64,000 bases of DNA from Zanthoxylum bungeanum (GCA_019454045.1 SKCR01023808.1:186001-250000), one strand, 5' to 3'. Numbered from the stretch's first letter, positions 35,673 through 48,474 are shown. Numbers and translations: made by a program. The notes: a model not told the origin generated them from the letters alone.

Positions 35673-37212
35673 TTTTATCATAATATTGTTCTGGTCGGGA
35701 CAAGTAATAGGTGTAGTATCTATTGATTAGCTCTTTTATAGGTGGCCAATAATCTTTTCTTTGAGGTGGGGTGCAAATTTTTTTCTAAAACTCTATCTCT
35801 TGCCTACCGATAAAGAATGAGTGTAACGAAAAATATCATCAAACTTCTAACTTGCGGATTTTGTGACTTATTATAGTGATCAAATTTATTTTTAACCCAA
35901 TATTCAATTAATTGAATTTGTGAATTCTAAATTTATTTGGAAATTAATGAAAGATTCACTAACATAGGAATAGTAGCAAAGAAACACATTTTTACTAGTA
36001 ACATCACCTTCATTATTCCTTTGCCATATTGGCACTAATTTGGTTTGGAAAACTCCAAAAGAGAGGATATTCTACATGGTAACAAAAAATGGTTTCATTT
36101 CACTTTCACCCTCAAATTTATTTCATAAAAAGATTACTCGATCAAATTCTTATTATATTCTAAATATTAGCATCAAGTCTCAACCTTGTTGCTTTGTAGT
36201 ATACTACACAGAACACCCTTCAATAGGCACCGTTCTGATTGCTGCCACGTTCCTCGTGCTCAAGATTTGAAGTAATTTTTTGATGCAACAGAGATATGAG
36301 TGACGTTGTATCACCAATAAATTAATAAATAACATGTATGATTTAATATCCATTTTTTTAATTATTTTTTAATATTTTAACACACGTGATAATTGATTAT
36401 TGAATTGTTACATATTATATTATAGTTTTTGTTCTTGTGATTTGGAATTGGGGAAATGGCTTTCTTGTCCAAGTTCAAACCTTTTGATATCTCTGACTCT
36501 GACTGTGTTTTGTTAGTTGGTTCTCTGGAAGGACAGCTCAGCTTCCACGTGTTTAAATAATACTATAATCATGATTGTGAGAATTCATTTATACCAAAAA
36601 GGCCCCTGTACTTAATATTGACGGGTAGACGCAAAATAGAAAGGTAAAAGCTATGCCCTCCTCATTTGCTAAAAATGTTAATAAGGGACCGTAACAATAT
36701 TATAACTTATATAACATTAAATCCACGCAAGGGTATTTAGGTAAAACAATAATATGGGATGATATGACTGAGTACAGTGTACAGAGTACTAACTAGGTGA
36801 AAGACTGTAGCTTGAGAGACGCGTAACCGTCAGGGCATACGGCACGCAAACCCGGTGCTACCTTAACTAACCGACACGTGGCACCCCAAAAGTCGTTTTT
36901 CTCTACTTTGATCGCATAACCGACAAAGGAGTACCGGTGAAGAGATGAGATCAGGCCGTCCATTTGTTGGGGGATTAATCTGTGAAAGTGCAACGTGGAG
37001 ACAGCTCATGCTCGTGGTGATGACGGCGACACGTGGCAGTATTGACCATACTTTTGAAAGTCATAGTGGCTTCAAGTACGTTAAGGTTAGGTCTGTCATT
37101 ATGTGGACATGATTTGGTGAGGGTGCTCAGAAGCACCCTCCAACAGTGCGTGGGTTATTGGATTTTCATATAACGGCTTATGTGTTAAATTAATAAAAAA
37201 AAAAAAATCAGA
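35673..37212. other. Intergenic DNA with a GC-richer block
   Basis: Mostly AT-rich without a gene. 36,540-37,040 is distinctly GC-richer and contains three ACGTG elements: CCACGTGT near 36,546, GACACGTGGCAC near 36,874 and GACACGTGGCAG near 37,029. It also has a 66-codon minus-strand frame (36,793-36,993). It may be a promoter or the remains of a gene. Confidence 0.4.
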
Positions 37213-37687
37213 TCCGGGTGGCAAAATGAATCAATAAATCGAATTCGTATTAAATTTTAAACGAATCGAATCAAATTATGATGGATTCATATTCGATTTG
37301 TTTATTAAACGAATATGAATATTCGTTTAGACATGATATTATTCAATAACATAATTTACCATAATTTATTTACATTAAATTTTCGTAAATATATATATAT
37401 GAAATATGTAATTAATATATTTACTAAAAATATTTCACCAAATATAGATAATATTATTTTTTATATGATAATTAGCTATAATTTCTCGAATTTTAATTGA
37501 AAAATAACAATAATTAGTAAAAGAAAATAATAAAACGAATCATAAACGAATAAACGAATCAATTAGCTTAAATTCGTATTCGATTCGTTTAATAAACGAA
37601 TCGAATTGATCCATTTATTAAACGAATCCATTTTTCCAAAAAAGAATCGAATAAATAAACGAATCTTAACCTAAATTACCATCCCTA
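37213..37687. mobile_element. Non-autonomous hAT-type element, TAGGGGTG family, copy 3 (worn)
   Basis: Opposite orientation to copies 1 and 2. Left end TCCGGGTGGC and right end CATCCCTA are degraded. The AAACGAATC/GATTCGTTTA subterminal units and the AT core are clear. The target duplication is not convincing. Confidence 0.75.
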
Positions 37688-38602
37688 ATCCATATTGACA
37701 TTCGAATAAGCTACAATAAACTTTTATTAGAGTCGGTGATTTAGCCCAGAAGAAGTTAGAAAGTGCTGTCAGTTGTGTGTGAAGTGTGATTGTGAATTGA
37801 TGTTATCAATTACTTCATTATGAATTTTTAGTTGAAAGTCGGCGGATTAAGAAAATTAGGTTTTCTCAAAAAATGTTGTAGAGTCTTGATTTTCTCTAAA
37901 ATAGATCGAGTTTAATTTATAATTTAATTTTTAAGTCATGATTAATTCATAATTATCTTAAATCGAGCCGAAAATATACTTTTACTTAAAAGTGGGTGTT
38001 TATCAAATAATTTAACTAATCACGATATTTAGATACAATAACTATAAACGAACTTTATACATTAGATATTATATAAAATAGGGCAGTGTTTGGTGGTGGC
38101 CACGAAAATGAAAGTAGACTAGTATAAAAAAAATATCGTATGATAGATATTATTTGGTAGAATGGTTTTGGCACCAAACAGAATATATGCTTATTGATAA
38201 AAAGTTGCTTGGCATGTGTCCCTTTTTTCTTGAATAATTTTGGCATCATGCTTGGTAGCTAAATTCAAGGCTTCCATTAAATAAAGAAGATAGGATAAGG
38301 CAGCAAGGGCATTACTTTGAGTACATACTCCATACTCTTCTCTTTTCAATTCTCTCACTCAAAGCTAAAGCCCCCAATGCCGTGTAATAAACTACTACTT
38401 TTTACACCATTACAAAATTCTGAATCTCGATTAAAAGTCGACACAAGATTCGAATTTCGTTACGAAATCGTAATCAAAACGAGACATGAATTATCAAATC
38501 TTGACCCATCCCGACTCGAATTAGAAGAACCCATTTGATATTTGAATAATAAAGGAAAGCAGTCCAAAAGAAAGGCAGCATTGAAAACAAACTTTGTTGC
38601 TA
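37688..38602. other. Intergenic DNA
   Basis: No supported gene or terminal repeat. Confidence 0.4.
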
Positions 38603-38610
38603 CATTAAGC

Positions 38611-39069
38611 TAGGGGTGGTAAAACAAATCAACACATCGAATTTGTATCGAATCCTGATTCGAATTCGAATATTCGTTTAGTCATGATATTATTCAATAA
38701 CATAATTTGCCATAATTTATTTACATTAAATTTTCATAAATATATACGTATGAAATATGTAAGTAATATATTTACTAAAAATACCTCACCAAATATCGAT
38801 AATATTATTTTTCTATGATAATTAGCTATAATTTCTCGAATCTTAATTGAAAAATAACAATAATTAGTAAAAGAAAATAATAAAACGAATCATAAACGAA
38901 TAAACGAATCAATGACCTTGAATTCGTATTTTATTCGTTTAAATAACGAATCGAATCATATCGACATCATTTATTAAACGAATCCATTTTTTCAAACTCG
39001 TATTCGCTTTAAAGCGAATCGAATCGAATCGAACGAATAAACGAATCTTAACCTAAATTGTCACCCCAA
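38611..39069. mobile_element. Non-autonomous hAT-type element, TAGGGGTG family, copy 4
   Basis: It begins TAGGGGTGG and ends CACCCCAA. Flanks CATTAAGC (38603-38610) and CATCAAGC (39070-39077) match at 7 of 8 bases. Orientation as copy 3. Part of the left subterminal array is lost. Confidence 0.85.
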
Positions 39070-39077
39070 CATCAAGC

Positions 39078-39907
39078 CAACCCACGTTTGAAATTGCCTT
39101 ATTGTTGCAAGATTTTAGCCAATAGAGTCATTAGATAACAAAATTATAATTAACGCACATGTTTTAGAGTGCAAGTTTTAGTTTTTTATTTTTTTTTTTA
39201 CTTGAAGTGTTTTGTTTTGGGTAGTGTAAAGTGAAGAGAAGATGCAATTGCATACAATACATACAAGCAAAGTTGATGACGTCATCCCACCTATAATCAC
39301 TTGTATTGGATATATATGAATTGATTTGCTGTTCAAAATTTCTAGAATCAAAATTGCTCCCAAGACCTTGAAAAGTCAATTTAGAGCTTGTGATAGCTCA
39401 CGTGTTTGGATATTTTGTGTTTGGATATTTTAAGGACTTGATAATAAGTTGCCAAAAGTTTCTTAGTCAAGTTGTCCTAAGCTGATCAGTCTTAATGCTT
39501 TGATCTTTATCATATTTAGTGTTTATCAACTTTAAAAATTAGTTCATCTACAAAATTAGTTTTTAACGATTTTTTAACCAAACTTAAAAATACCATCCCT
39601 AAAACCAATATTTTTTTATTATATGAAAATAAATTGATAAACGCTGTGTATAGGAGGAGGTTTGTGTCATATGTATACATTATTACGGGTGTGTGTATGT
39701 ATGTATATATATATATATATATTATTTTTGGAATACCGATAAAACTCTCTCTATCTCATATAAGAAGTTATTAATGGACCCCTGTCAGAGTGGGTAAAAT
39801 TTGATATTGTCCCAAGGTTTTACAAATGTTGCTCTCATTAGTTGAATCATGGTCTCCCAAATGATAAGCCAAGACTCAACCTATTGAACCAAACACTTGA
39901 AGACTAT
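39078..39907. other. Intergenic DNA
   Basis: No supported gene; a (TG/TA)n tract near 39,690-39,720. Confidence 0.4.
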
Positions 39908-39912
39908 ATATA

Positions 39913-40524
39913 TGTTTGGGGAAAATCAAGCATCTGGTGAAATGACACGTGGCTGGACGAAGAAGGATTCAATGCCTCATGTCAGAATCAATTTTCAGGA
40001 CATATAGTCAGAGTCTAGCAACATAGACTGCCATCAGAGTCTGGTAACAGAACCTGCCATTAGAGTCTGGTAAAGGAACCTATCACCATAATCTGAAGTC
40101 ATGACCTCCATCAGAGTCTGAATCCGGGGCTCATCAGTGAGAAGCTCATACCATACTTGACTCCCACAAAGGTAAGCACATGTCATGCAAAGAATGGGTC
40201 CGAAATATCAGCTCATTGATAACACGAATCTTATAAAAAAGGAATCATATAGTCAATTAATCACTTTCTTTTTCTTTAAGCTGGACAATCGTTCAAAATA
40301 TGGAATTTTTGAGATTTTAGGAAGTGAGCCAGTTAGTGGGAAACATGAATGAAATGTAACCGCTGTCAATTTATTTTTCTTGTAACAAAATATTATTAAA
40401 TAGTGCGAGAATCCGTAGAAAAATGGATCAATCTTTTGATAATCAAGTAATAAGATAATATTTTTTTACCAATTTCTATATTCTTCTTTTGATTATATTC
40501 TTTGTAGTGTTTAATGTATAAACA
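39913..40524 (+). mobile_element. Probable solo LTR
   Basis: It starts TGTTTGGGGAAAATCAAGC and ends in CA, with 5-bp flanks ATATA on both sides (39908-39912 and 40525-40529). The flanks are low-complexity, so they are weak proof. Internal features fit an LTR: a TATAAAA near 40,230, a GC-richer U3 with imperfect 26-bp repeats (GAGTCTGG theme at 40011, 40037, 40063), and a T-rich end. No internal region lies beside it, so recombination between two LTRs is the likely origin. Confidence 0.6.
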
Positions 40525-40855
40525 ATATATGTGTTAAAGAAATATTGTTGTTAAAGAAATATTATTATGGAAATAATATTAAGGAAATAATATCTCTATA
40601 TTATGGTAATATCCCTATATTATGGAATCAATCTCTAAGAGATAATTCCTATAATCTTTATGATTTGTGATTTAATTATATATCCTTATTAGGATTAGTT
40701 CTTTCATATTTCAGTTTGATATGTAGCCTATATAAAGGCATTTACCATTGTAAATTAATATAAAGTGAATTCAAGACTTTCTTTCATTATCTAATATGGT
40801 ATCAGACATCAGGTTCTGACTTTATAGTTTCACTCTCTCTGATTCTCATCGGCGC

Positions 40856-41473
40856 GTGGGGGATCATGGCTACCATAATTGCGTGATCCTCACGCACCCC
40901 ATGTTGCCAACCACCACATTGCTTTTCCCATGCGCCGTCCCTTCACAAGTGCTTCTTCCGTCACGCACCACGCATTCACAAGTGTGCTCTGGCCGGCTCC
41001 ATCCAGGTTTTGACTCTCTTTCAGATTTTCGTGCTTCTTTCGGGATTTCGCTCCCTCTCCGGCTTCGGCATCCTCTCCGACTTTGGTTCCCTCTCTGGCT
41101 TCGGCACTCTCGGACTTCGACATTCTTTCGGGATTTCGCTCCCTTTCCGGCTTCGGCATCCTCCTTCGGGCTTCGTAGGTTAAAGCTCTTCGGATTCGGC
41201 ATCCTCTCTGGCTTCGGCTCCCCCTTCGAGCTTCGTAGGTTAAAGCTCTCCGGCTTCGGCATCCTCTTGGGCTTCAGCTCCCCCTTTGGGCTTCGTAGGT
41301 TAAAGCTCTCCGGCTTCGACATCCTTTTGGGCTTCGGCTCCCCCATTCTAGCTTCGCAGGTTAAAGCTCATCAATTATCTCAAGGTTTCCATCCTCCAAG
41401 TTTCAAGATTTCCAGTTTCAGAATTCCGCTCTCTGATTTCAAGATGCAACCTCAAGTTTGTTCCTTCGTTTAG
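40856..41473 (+). other. Open frame over 60-bp repeats inside the LARD/TRIM element
   Basis: A 205-codon frame, rich in Leu, Arg, Phe, Ser and Gly, covers imperfect repeats of a 60-bp unit (GCTTCGTAGGTTAAAGCTC theme at 41170, 41230, 41290, 41350). No known domain. The opposite strand is also open for 158 codons, so the openness reflects the repeat and its base composition. I do not call it a gene. Confidence 0.5.
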
Positions 41474-42127
41474 ACCTGGCTGCCGGTTTGGTCCCGGTTC
41501 GGAATCGAACAGAACCGAACCAGCCGGTTCCCGGTTCCACAAGTGTGGAACGAGAACCGTAAACCGAACCGGAACCGACCCGGTCGGTTTACGGTTCCCC
41601 TTCCGGTTTTTTTTTTTTTAATAATAAATTTTAAAAAATAAAAAAAATTCTATAATCGTAATGTTTTTTCATACTATCACATCATTTTTATAGAATCTTT
41701 TTTTTTATAAAATTCTTTTAACATATAATCCTTTTTATAACCAACTCTTGGCTAGTGCTTTCTTTATATAAGCGATGTGAGATATTTGTTACTTGGCTAT
41801 TGTGTCCCACATCGCTTATATAAAGAAGTCAATAACCAAGAGTTGGTTATAAAAAAGATGTGGATATTCATGTTTTAGTATTGCAATTTTAAACCTCATT
41901 AAGTCATTATTATTAATTAAAAAAATTGAGATTTAGTTGTGGAACCTTACGGTTCCAAGAAAATAAATTTTTTTTTTTTTTTTGCTTTCGGTTCCAACCG
42001 GAACCGTACGGTTCCGGTTGGAACCGAACGGTTCCAGCGGTTCCAACCGGTTCGGTCAGGGTAAGAACCCTAACCTAACCGGTCAGGTTCCGGTTCGGTT
42101 CCGGAACCGGAACCTTGGCCGGGTCTA
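41471..42127. mobile_element. Non-autonomous hAT element, TAGACCTGGC family, nested in the LARD/TRIM
   Basis: It begins TAGACCTGGC and ends GGCCGGGTCTA. Perfect 8-bp target duplication CCTTCGTT at 41463-41470 and 42128-42135. GGTTCCGGTTCGG-type subterminal repeats. The core holds a palindrome at 41732-41856. Confidence 0.95.
41732..41856. repeat. Palindrome inside the nested hAT element
   Basis: TATAACCAACTCTTGG and its complement, then CTTTATATAAGCGATGTG and CACATCGCTTATATAAAG, form a foldback of about 50-bp arms. It may be a third-level MITE insertion or part of the hAT core. Confidence 0.75.
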
Positions 42128-42421
42128 CCTTCGTTACCAGCTTGAGTTTGAGGGGGGGTGTTAAGGAAATATTGTTGTTAAGGAAATATTATTATGGAAA
42201 TAATATTAAGGAAATAATATCCCTATATTATGGTAATATCCCTATATTATGGAATCAATCTCCAAGAGATAATTCCTAAAATCTTTATGATTTGTGATTT
42301 AATTATATATCCTTATTAGGATTAGTTCTTTCCTATTTCAGTTTGGTCTATATAAAGGCATTTACCATTGTAAATTAATATAGAGTGAATTCAATACTTT
42401 CTTTCATTATCTAACAATGTG

Positions 42422-42797
42422 TGTGTGACAATTAAAGTAGTTCGATTTATTTTGAGCTTAAGAAGAGTAGGGGAGAGGAACATTTTATCATGAACGGATT
42501 GCGCGTGCAATTGGGCTCGGAGCCTGGGCTGCGCTGGACGCTAAGCAGACCCCAACCTTGAGCTAAATAGACCGGTAATCTTGGCATAATTGCATTTTAT
42601 AAGTCAGTGGAATTGAAAGTTTCAATATCGACTTCTATGATTTCTTTTGAACAACTATCCATCAACTGTATAAGTGAATTGATCACAGATCACAGCCATG
42701 TCCAAGTTTCTCCTTATTTCATGGGCTGTCTTTGAAGATGTGGAGTACTTGCATTTGGAATCAGTCTAATTTTATAATGGCATTTCGGGTATTTCAC
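42422..42797. other. Intergenic DNA, nothing recognised
   Basis: No gene or repeat structure seen. Confidence 0.4.
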
Positions 42798-42805
42798 CTT
42801 CCAGG

Positions 42806-43147
42806 TAAGGGTGGCAATGGACCGGGCCAGGCTAAAGTTTTGATAAGCCATGTCCGAGCCCGACAAATAGAAAAAAAGCATGGGCCCGTGTTTTATCCGG
42901 CCTTTTTTAAAAAAAAAATAAAATAAAAACATACAAATATAAAAATACATTCACACACAAAGATAATTCACAAATAAATCGAAAGTTTCATCGATAAATT
43001 AACAATTTAAATGCTACAAACAACTAAAAATGATACAAACATATTAATATATATATATATTGGTTTTGGCCCGGACCGGATCGAGCCCGCGTCAGACTTT
43101 TGATTATAGGGTCCGGCCCGGACGGGCTGGTCCGGGTGCCACCCTTA
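42806..43147. mobile_element. Non-autonomous hAT-type element, TAAGGGTGGCA family
   Basis: It begins TAAGGGTGGCAATGG and ends GTGCCACCCTTA. Perfect 8-bp target duplication CTTCCAGG at 42798-42805 and 43148-43155. Subterminal GGCCCGG/CCGGACC repeats and an A/T-rich core; 342 bp, no coding frame. Confidence 0.92.
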
Positions 43148-43368
43148 CTTCCAGGTTCAAATTGCTTAGCCTTAATTATCATTGTTTAATTGGGCCTAAC
43201 AATCTAAAAACTTGAGGGTGTTTGTTGTCATATTCACAGCTTATTACAATGACATTCAAATACTTGTACCTCTTATGTGTTTTCAAATAAGGGCTCCATA
43301 TGTGGCAATTATATCCTTACTAAAGAAAAATTATATTTATACACAGGAGTACAGTACAATATAGCAAG

Positions 43369-44384
43369 TGTTGGAAAACCTTTTGAAGTTTCCTAAAAAT
43401 TAATTAATTCCAGTAATTAATTTGGTACTTCAAACGAAAGTTTTCATTAATGAATAATAAATGGCATAATAAATGGCATACTTATTTAGTGTTCCATAAA
43501 AGTTAATTAACTTCATTAATTAATTTGGTAAAGGTCTCGTTAATGAATGATAAATGACATACTTATTTAGTGTTCCATAAAAGTTAATTAACTTCATTAA
43601 TTAATTTGGTAAAGGTCTCATTAATGAATGATAAATGACATACTTATTTAGTGTTCCATAAAAGTTAATTAATTTCATGCATAATAAATGGCATACTTAT
43701 TTAGTGTTCCATAAAAGTTAATTAACTTCATTAATTAATTTGGTAAAGGTCTCGTTAATGAATGATAAATGGCATACTTATTTAGTGTTCCATAAAAGTT
43801 AATTAATTTCATTAATTAATTTAGTACTTCAAACGAGATGTCTCATTAATAAATAATAAATGTCATACTTATTTTTTTTCTCCTCTTCTATATATAGAGA
43901 GCATTGTTTTCGTTTTTAATATAGAAAGAAAAAACACAAAAAAAAAAAAACTTGGCATTTTTGCTTGAGTTTCTCTTTGTTTTCGGTTTCAAAAGAGTTC
44001 AAACACTTTTGTGGTTCGTTGGATACGAGTTCGGTGGTGCCCTTGCTCGTTCGTTTTCCGTTGCATCCTGGGAAACAATCGTCTCACGTTCTACTGCACC
44101 TTCGGTAGGGGACGAATTTGTTTTAAGGAGATTGTTGACTTCAACAAGCCTCGGAAAGAAGAAGTAGTTCAGCTCATCAATTCTTTCAGAGACAGAGATA
44201 CTTTCATCGCATTCAGAGGCAGACGCTTTCTTTCTCGTCAGAGGCTCGATTTTTGAAGACGTCAGAGGCATAGGCTTATTTCAGAGGCAGACGCATCATC
44301 TGGGTCTATTTTGAGCATCAGGGGCTGAAATAAAGCCTAATTCAGATTTCCTTGTAACTACCGTTTGATAATACTTGTACTACA
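43369..44384 (+). repeat. 5' LTR of the copia element
   Basis: It starts TGTTGGAAAACC and ends ACTACA. The U3 part is made of imperfect repeats of about 80 bp (theme TTATTTAGTGTTCCATAAAAG). The promoter is TATATATAGAGAG near 43,890. A 71-codon frame in the R-U5 part is present in both LTRs but is not supported as a gene. Confidence 0.9.
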
Positions 44385-44412
44385 GTCTTAAAACAAATTC
44401 CGTTCTGTGGAT

Positions 44413-47305
44413 ATGGAAATCAGTCCAAACACAGTTGATCCAAATGTGGCAGCCTCTTCGGCTGGCCAAAGTGTTGTGGCAGCCTCTTCGGCTGGCCAAC
44501 ATGTTTCAGCCTCTGGGCTTAATCTGGCAGCCTCTGGGGCTGGCCAAGGTGTTGCTGCCTCTATGGCTAGTCAACATTTTGGACATGTGAGCCATGTCAA
44601 TCCTGCTGCGGAAAAACCTGAGAAATTCGGTGGTCAGAATTTCAAAAGGTGGCAACATAAGATGTTTTTCTACTTGACCACGTTGAACCTTGCGAGGTTT
44701 CTAAAAGAAGATGCTCATGTACCCAAAGAGGGTGAGATTGATATCCAAGTCATCAGTGCCATCGATGCTTGGAAACATTCTGAATTCCTATGTCGGAATT
44801 ATGTGCTGAATGGGCTAAGTGATTCATTGTACAGTGTGTACGACGGAATGAAAACAGCTAAAGGGCTTTGGGAATCTTTAGATCGAAAATATAAAACTGA
44901 GGATGCCGGTACTAAGAAATTTATCGTAGGCCGTTTCCTAGATTTTAAAATGATTGATTCCAAAACTGTGATAAGCCAAGTACAAGAACTGCGGATTATT
45001 CTAGCAGAAATTCATGTTGAGGGGATGAGTTTAAGTGAAACCTTCCAAGTAGCCTCGATAATTGACAAACTACCACCTGGTTGGAAAGATTTCAAGAATT
45101 ATCTAAAGCATAAGCGAAAAGAAATGAGCATTGAAGACTTGGTTCTTAAGCTGAGAATTGAGGAAGATAACCGAGTTTCTGACAAGAGAGGAATGACTCA
45201 TGAGGCCAAAGCAAATGTTGTCGAACATGGCCATAAGAACAAGAACCTCAAGAACAAAGGGTCAAAGATGGGTCCTAAAGGAGGAGTTTCCAAGAAATCC
45301 AAATTTCAAGGAAGATGCTTCAACTGTGATAAAATGGGTCACAAGTCTTCTGAGTGCAGACTGCCGAAGAAGAAAAAGAAACAAGAGGCTAATGTGCTGG
45401 AAAACATGACTCAAGATGTTTCAGACATTAACCTTTCTGCTGTGGTTTCTGAGGTGAATCTGGTGGGTTCTAACCCAAGAGAGTGGTGGATTGACACTGG
45501 TGCCACTCGACATGTGTGCTCGGACAAGAGCATGTTTTATTCATTTGAGCCTGCTGGTAATGGGGAAAAAATATACATGGGAAATTCAGCAACATCTGAG
45601 ATTGAAGGTCAAGGAAAGGTGATCTGAAGATGACCTCTGGGAAAGAGTTAACTCTGAATAATGTTCTGTATGTACCAGAAATACGGAAGAATCTTGTGTC
45701 TGGATCGCTTCTGAACAAGTATGGATTTCGGATGGTGTTCGAGTCTGATAAAGTAGTTTTAACTAAAAATGGGATGTATGTGGGAAAAAGGTATGTAACT
45801 GATGGGCTTTTTAAGCTCAATGTAATGGTTGTTAAACCCAAGAATATCAATAAAGCTAGTTCTTCTGCTTATATTGTTGAGTACTCTAATCTTTGGCATG
45901 GTAGATTAGGACATGTTAATTTTAATTCATTGAGAAAATTAATTAACATGAATCACATTCCCACTTTTAAAATTGATAACAAACATAAGTGTGATACTTG
46001 TGTTGAGTCAAAACTAACAAAATCATCTTTTTATAGTATCGAAAGAAACTCTGAACCACTTGATCTAATTCATACCGATGTATGTGATTTTAATTCAATA
46101 CAATCGAGAGGCGGTAATAAATATTTTATTACCTTTATTGATGATTACACAAGATTTTGCTATGTGTATTTAATGAAAAGCAAGGACGAAGCTATAGAGA
46201 AATTTATTCTCTATAAGAATGAAGTTGAGAACCAACTGAATAAAAGAATTAAGGAGTTAAGAAGTGATCGTGGTGGTGAGTATGTTTTCCCTTTTGAATC
46301 ACTTTGTGAACAAAATGGAATCATACATCAAACCACAGCTCCTTATTCACCTCAATCCAATGGGATTGCGGAACGTAAGAATCGTACCTTGAAAGAGATG
46401 ATGAACGCTATGTTAATCAGCTCTGGCTTACCTCAGAATATGTGGGGAGAAGCTGTCTTATCAGCTAATTACCTTTTAAATAAGTACCACGGAAAGAAGC
46501 ATGGAAAACTCCTTATGAAATGTGGAAAGGAAGAGTACATTCCTATAAATTCCTACGAGTGTGGGGGTGTCTTGCCAAAGTAGTCATTCCTCCACCTAAA
46601 AAGGTGAAGATATGACCAAAAACTGTTGATTGCATTTTCATAGGATATGCACATAACAGTAATGCTTATCGATTTATTGTGCATGAATCTAATGTACCAG
46701 ATATTCACAAGAATACGATAATGGAGTCGAGAAATGCATCCTTTTTCGAATACGTTTTTCCTTGTAAAACTACTTCGAATTCAAATGTACAAAAACGAGC
46801 ACATGAGACTATCATTGAAGATAGTCAGGACCGAGAACAAATAAATGTTCCAGAGGATCAACAAGTTGTTGAACTTGAACCAAGACGTAGCAAAAGAGCT
46901 AAAACGGAAAAATCATTTGGTCCAGATTTTCTGACATTTTTGCTAGAGAATGATCCTCAAAGCTATAACGAAGCTGTAAGGTCGGCTGATGGTGCTTTAT
47001 GGAAAGATGCCATCAATAGTGAAATTGAATCCATCTTACAAAATCACACCTGGGAGTTAGTGAATCTTCCTACAGGATGTAAACCTTTAGGGTCCAAGTG
47101 GATTTTCAAAAAGAAAATAAAGGCAGATGGATCAATTGACAAGTACAAAGCAAGACTTGTAATTAAAGGTTACAGACAACGTGAAGGTCTTGATTACTTT
47201 GATACTTATTCTCTTGTAACGAGAATAAATTCCATAAGGATGATACTAGCGATTGCAGCTTTGCGCAATCTTGAGGTACATCAGATGGATGTGAAAACAG
47301 CCTTT

Positions 47306-47338
<33 letters not shown>

Positions 47339-48303
47339 GAACAACCTGAAGGCTTTATAGCTCCAGGACAAGAAAAGAAAGTCTGTAAGTTAGTTAAATC
47401 CTTGTATGGATTGAAACAAGCCCCGAAACAGTGGCATAAAAAGTTTGATGACACCATGTTGGCAAATGGTTTCAAAATCAATGAATGTGATAAATGCATT
47501 TATGTCAGAGAGACAGAAGTTGGCTATGTCATTTTATGTCTCTACGTTGATGACATATTGATTGTCGGGAGTAATGTTAAAATGGTGAAATCTACCAAGA
47601 ATATGCTGAAATCTAAGTTTGACATGAAAGACATGGGTCTCGCAAATGTCATTCTGGGAATAAAGATCTCGAGAAGTCCAGATGGACTTATTCTTGATCA
47701 GTCGCACTACGTGGACAAGATTCTTGGTAAATTCAACAATGATGATTCTGCTGTGGCTAGAACTCCTTTAGATGTGCGTCTACATCTATCGAAGAATAGG
47801 GGAGAGAGTATATCTCAATTAGAATATTCTAGAGTGATCGGGAGTTTGATGTACTTATCAAGTTGTACAAGGCCTGATATAGCATGTACAATAAACAAGC
47901 TCAGCAGATATACGAGTAATCCAAGGGTTGATCACTGGAAAGCAATTGTAAGAGTACTCCAGTACTTACGTTTTACTCGTAATTATGGGTTGCACTATCA
48001 TAGATATCCAGCTGTAGTCGAAGGATACAGTGATGCTAATTGGATATCTGATATGAAAGACTCAAAGTCTACCAGTGGCTATGTGTTTACACTAGCAGGT
48101 GCAACTATATCATGGAAATCCTCCAAACAGACTGTGATAGCCAGATCTACAATGGAATCAGAATTCATTGCATTAGATAAGTGTGCTGAAGAAGCAGAAT
48201 GGCTTTGAAATTTCCTAGAGGATATTCCAAGTTGGCCTAAGTCAGTGCCAGGATTTGCATTCATTGCGATAGTCAATCTGCAATTGGAAGGGCACATAAC
48301 AAC

Positions 48304-48348
<45 letters not shown>

Positions 48349-48474
48349 GTTAGACAATTACTCTCTACTGGAGTTATTTCGATTGACTATGTAAAGTCAA
48401 ATGATAACATTGCGGATCCGTTAACCAAAGGGTTAAACAGAGAGTTAGTTGAGAAATCATCGAGGGGAATGTGA
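44413..48474 (+). pseudogene. copia gag-pol polyprotein gene (disrupted)
   Basis: The ATG at 44413 opens an Ala/Ser/Gly/Gln-rich head with repeats, then a copia-type gag domain ([14 protein letters not shown]) and a CCHC zinc knuckle (nt 45316-45357). Protease: DTGA at 45493-45504. Integrase: H-H-C-C zinc site and catalytic core with IDDYTR and SPQSNGIAERKN (about 45,890-46,400). [15 protein letters not shown] and YVDD (47544-47555). RNase H: SDANWISD and SKSTSGY (about 48,030-48,080). Breaks: a frameshift with TGA at 45625-45627; an indel near 46,485 that shifts frame to 46,583; a TGA near 46,611; and in-frame stops at 48,206 and shortly after. The 3' end resembles the family end (HIRRRHNTV region), stopping at 48474. 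Confidence 0.9.

Larger units (their letters stand above)
40532..42416 (+). mobile_element. Non-autonomous LTR element (LARD/TRIM type)
   Basis: The 5' LTR (40532-40796) and 3' LTR (about 42160-42416) are near-identical, about 260 bp, starting TGTTAA, with a TATATAAAGG promoter. TGGTATCAGAC at 40,797 is a primer-binding site of initiator-Met tRNA type. A G-run (GAGGGGGGG) just before the 3' LTR is the polypurine tract. The 5-bp flanks ATATG and ATGTG match at 4 of 5. The internal region without the nested hAT element is only about 0.7 kb and encodes no gag or pol, so it depends on another element. Confidence 0.85.

Noticed and set aside
40870..41346. 158-codon minus-strand open frame in the LARD/TRIM
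   Set aside because: It is antisense to another open frame across 60-bp repeats; both reflect repeat composition, with no domain recognised.
43952..44167. 71-codon frame present in both LTRs of the copia element (also 49,677-49,892)
   Set aside because: It lies in the R-U5 leader, and the opposite strand is equally open (90 codons). Conservation follows from LTR identity, so it is no evidence of coding.
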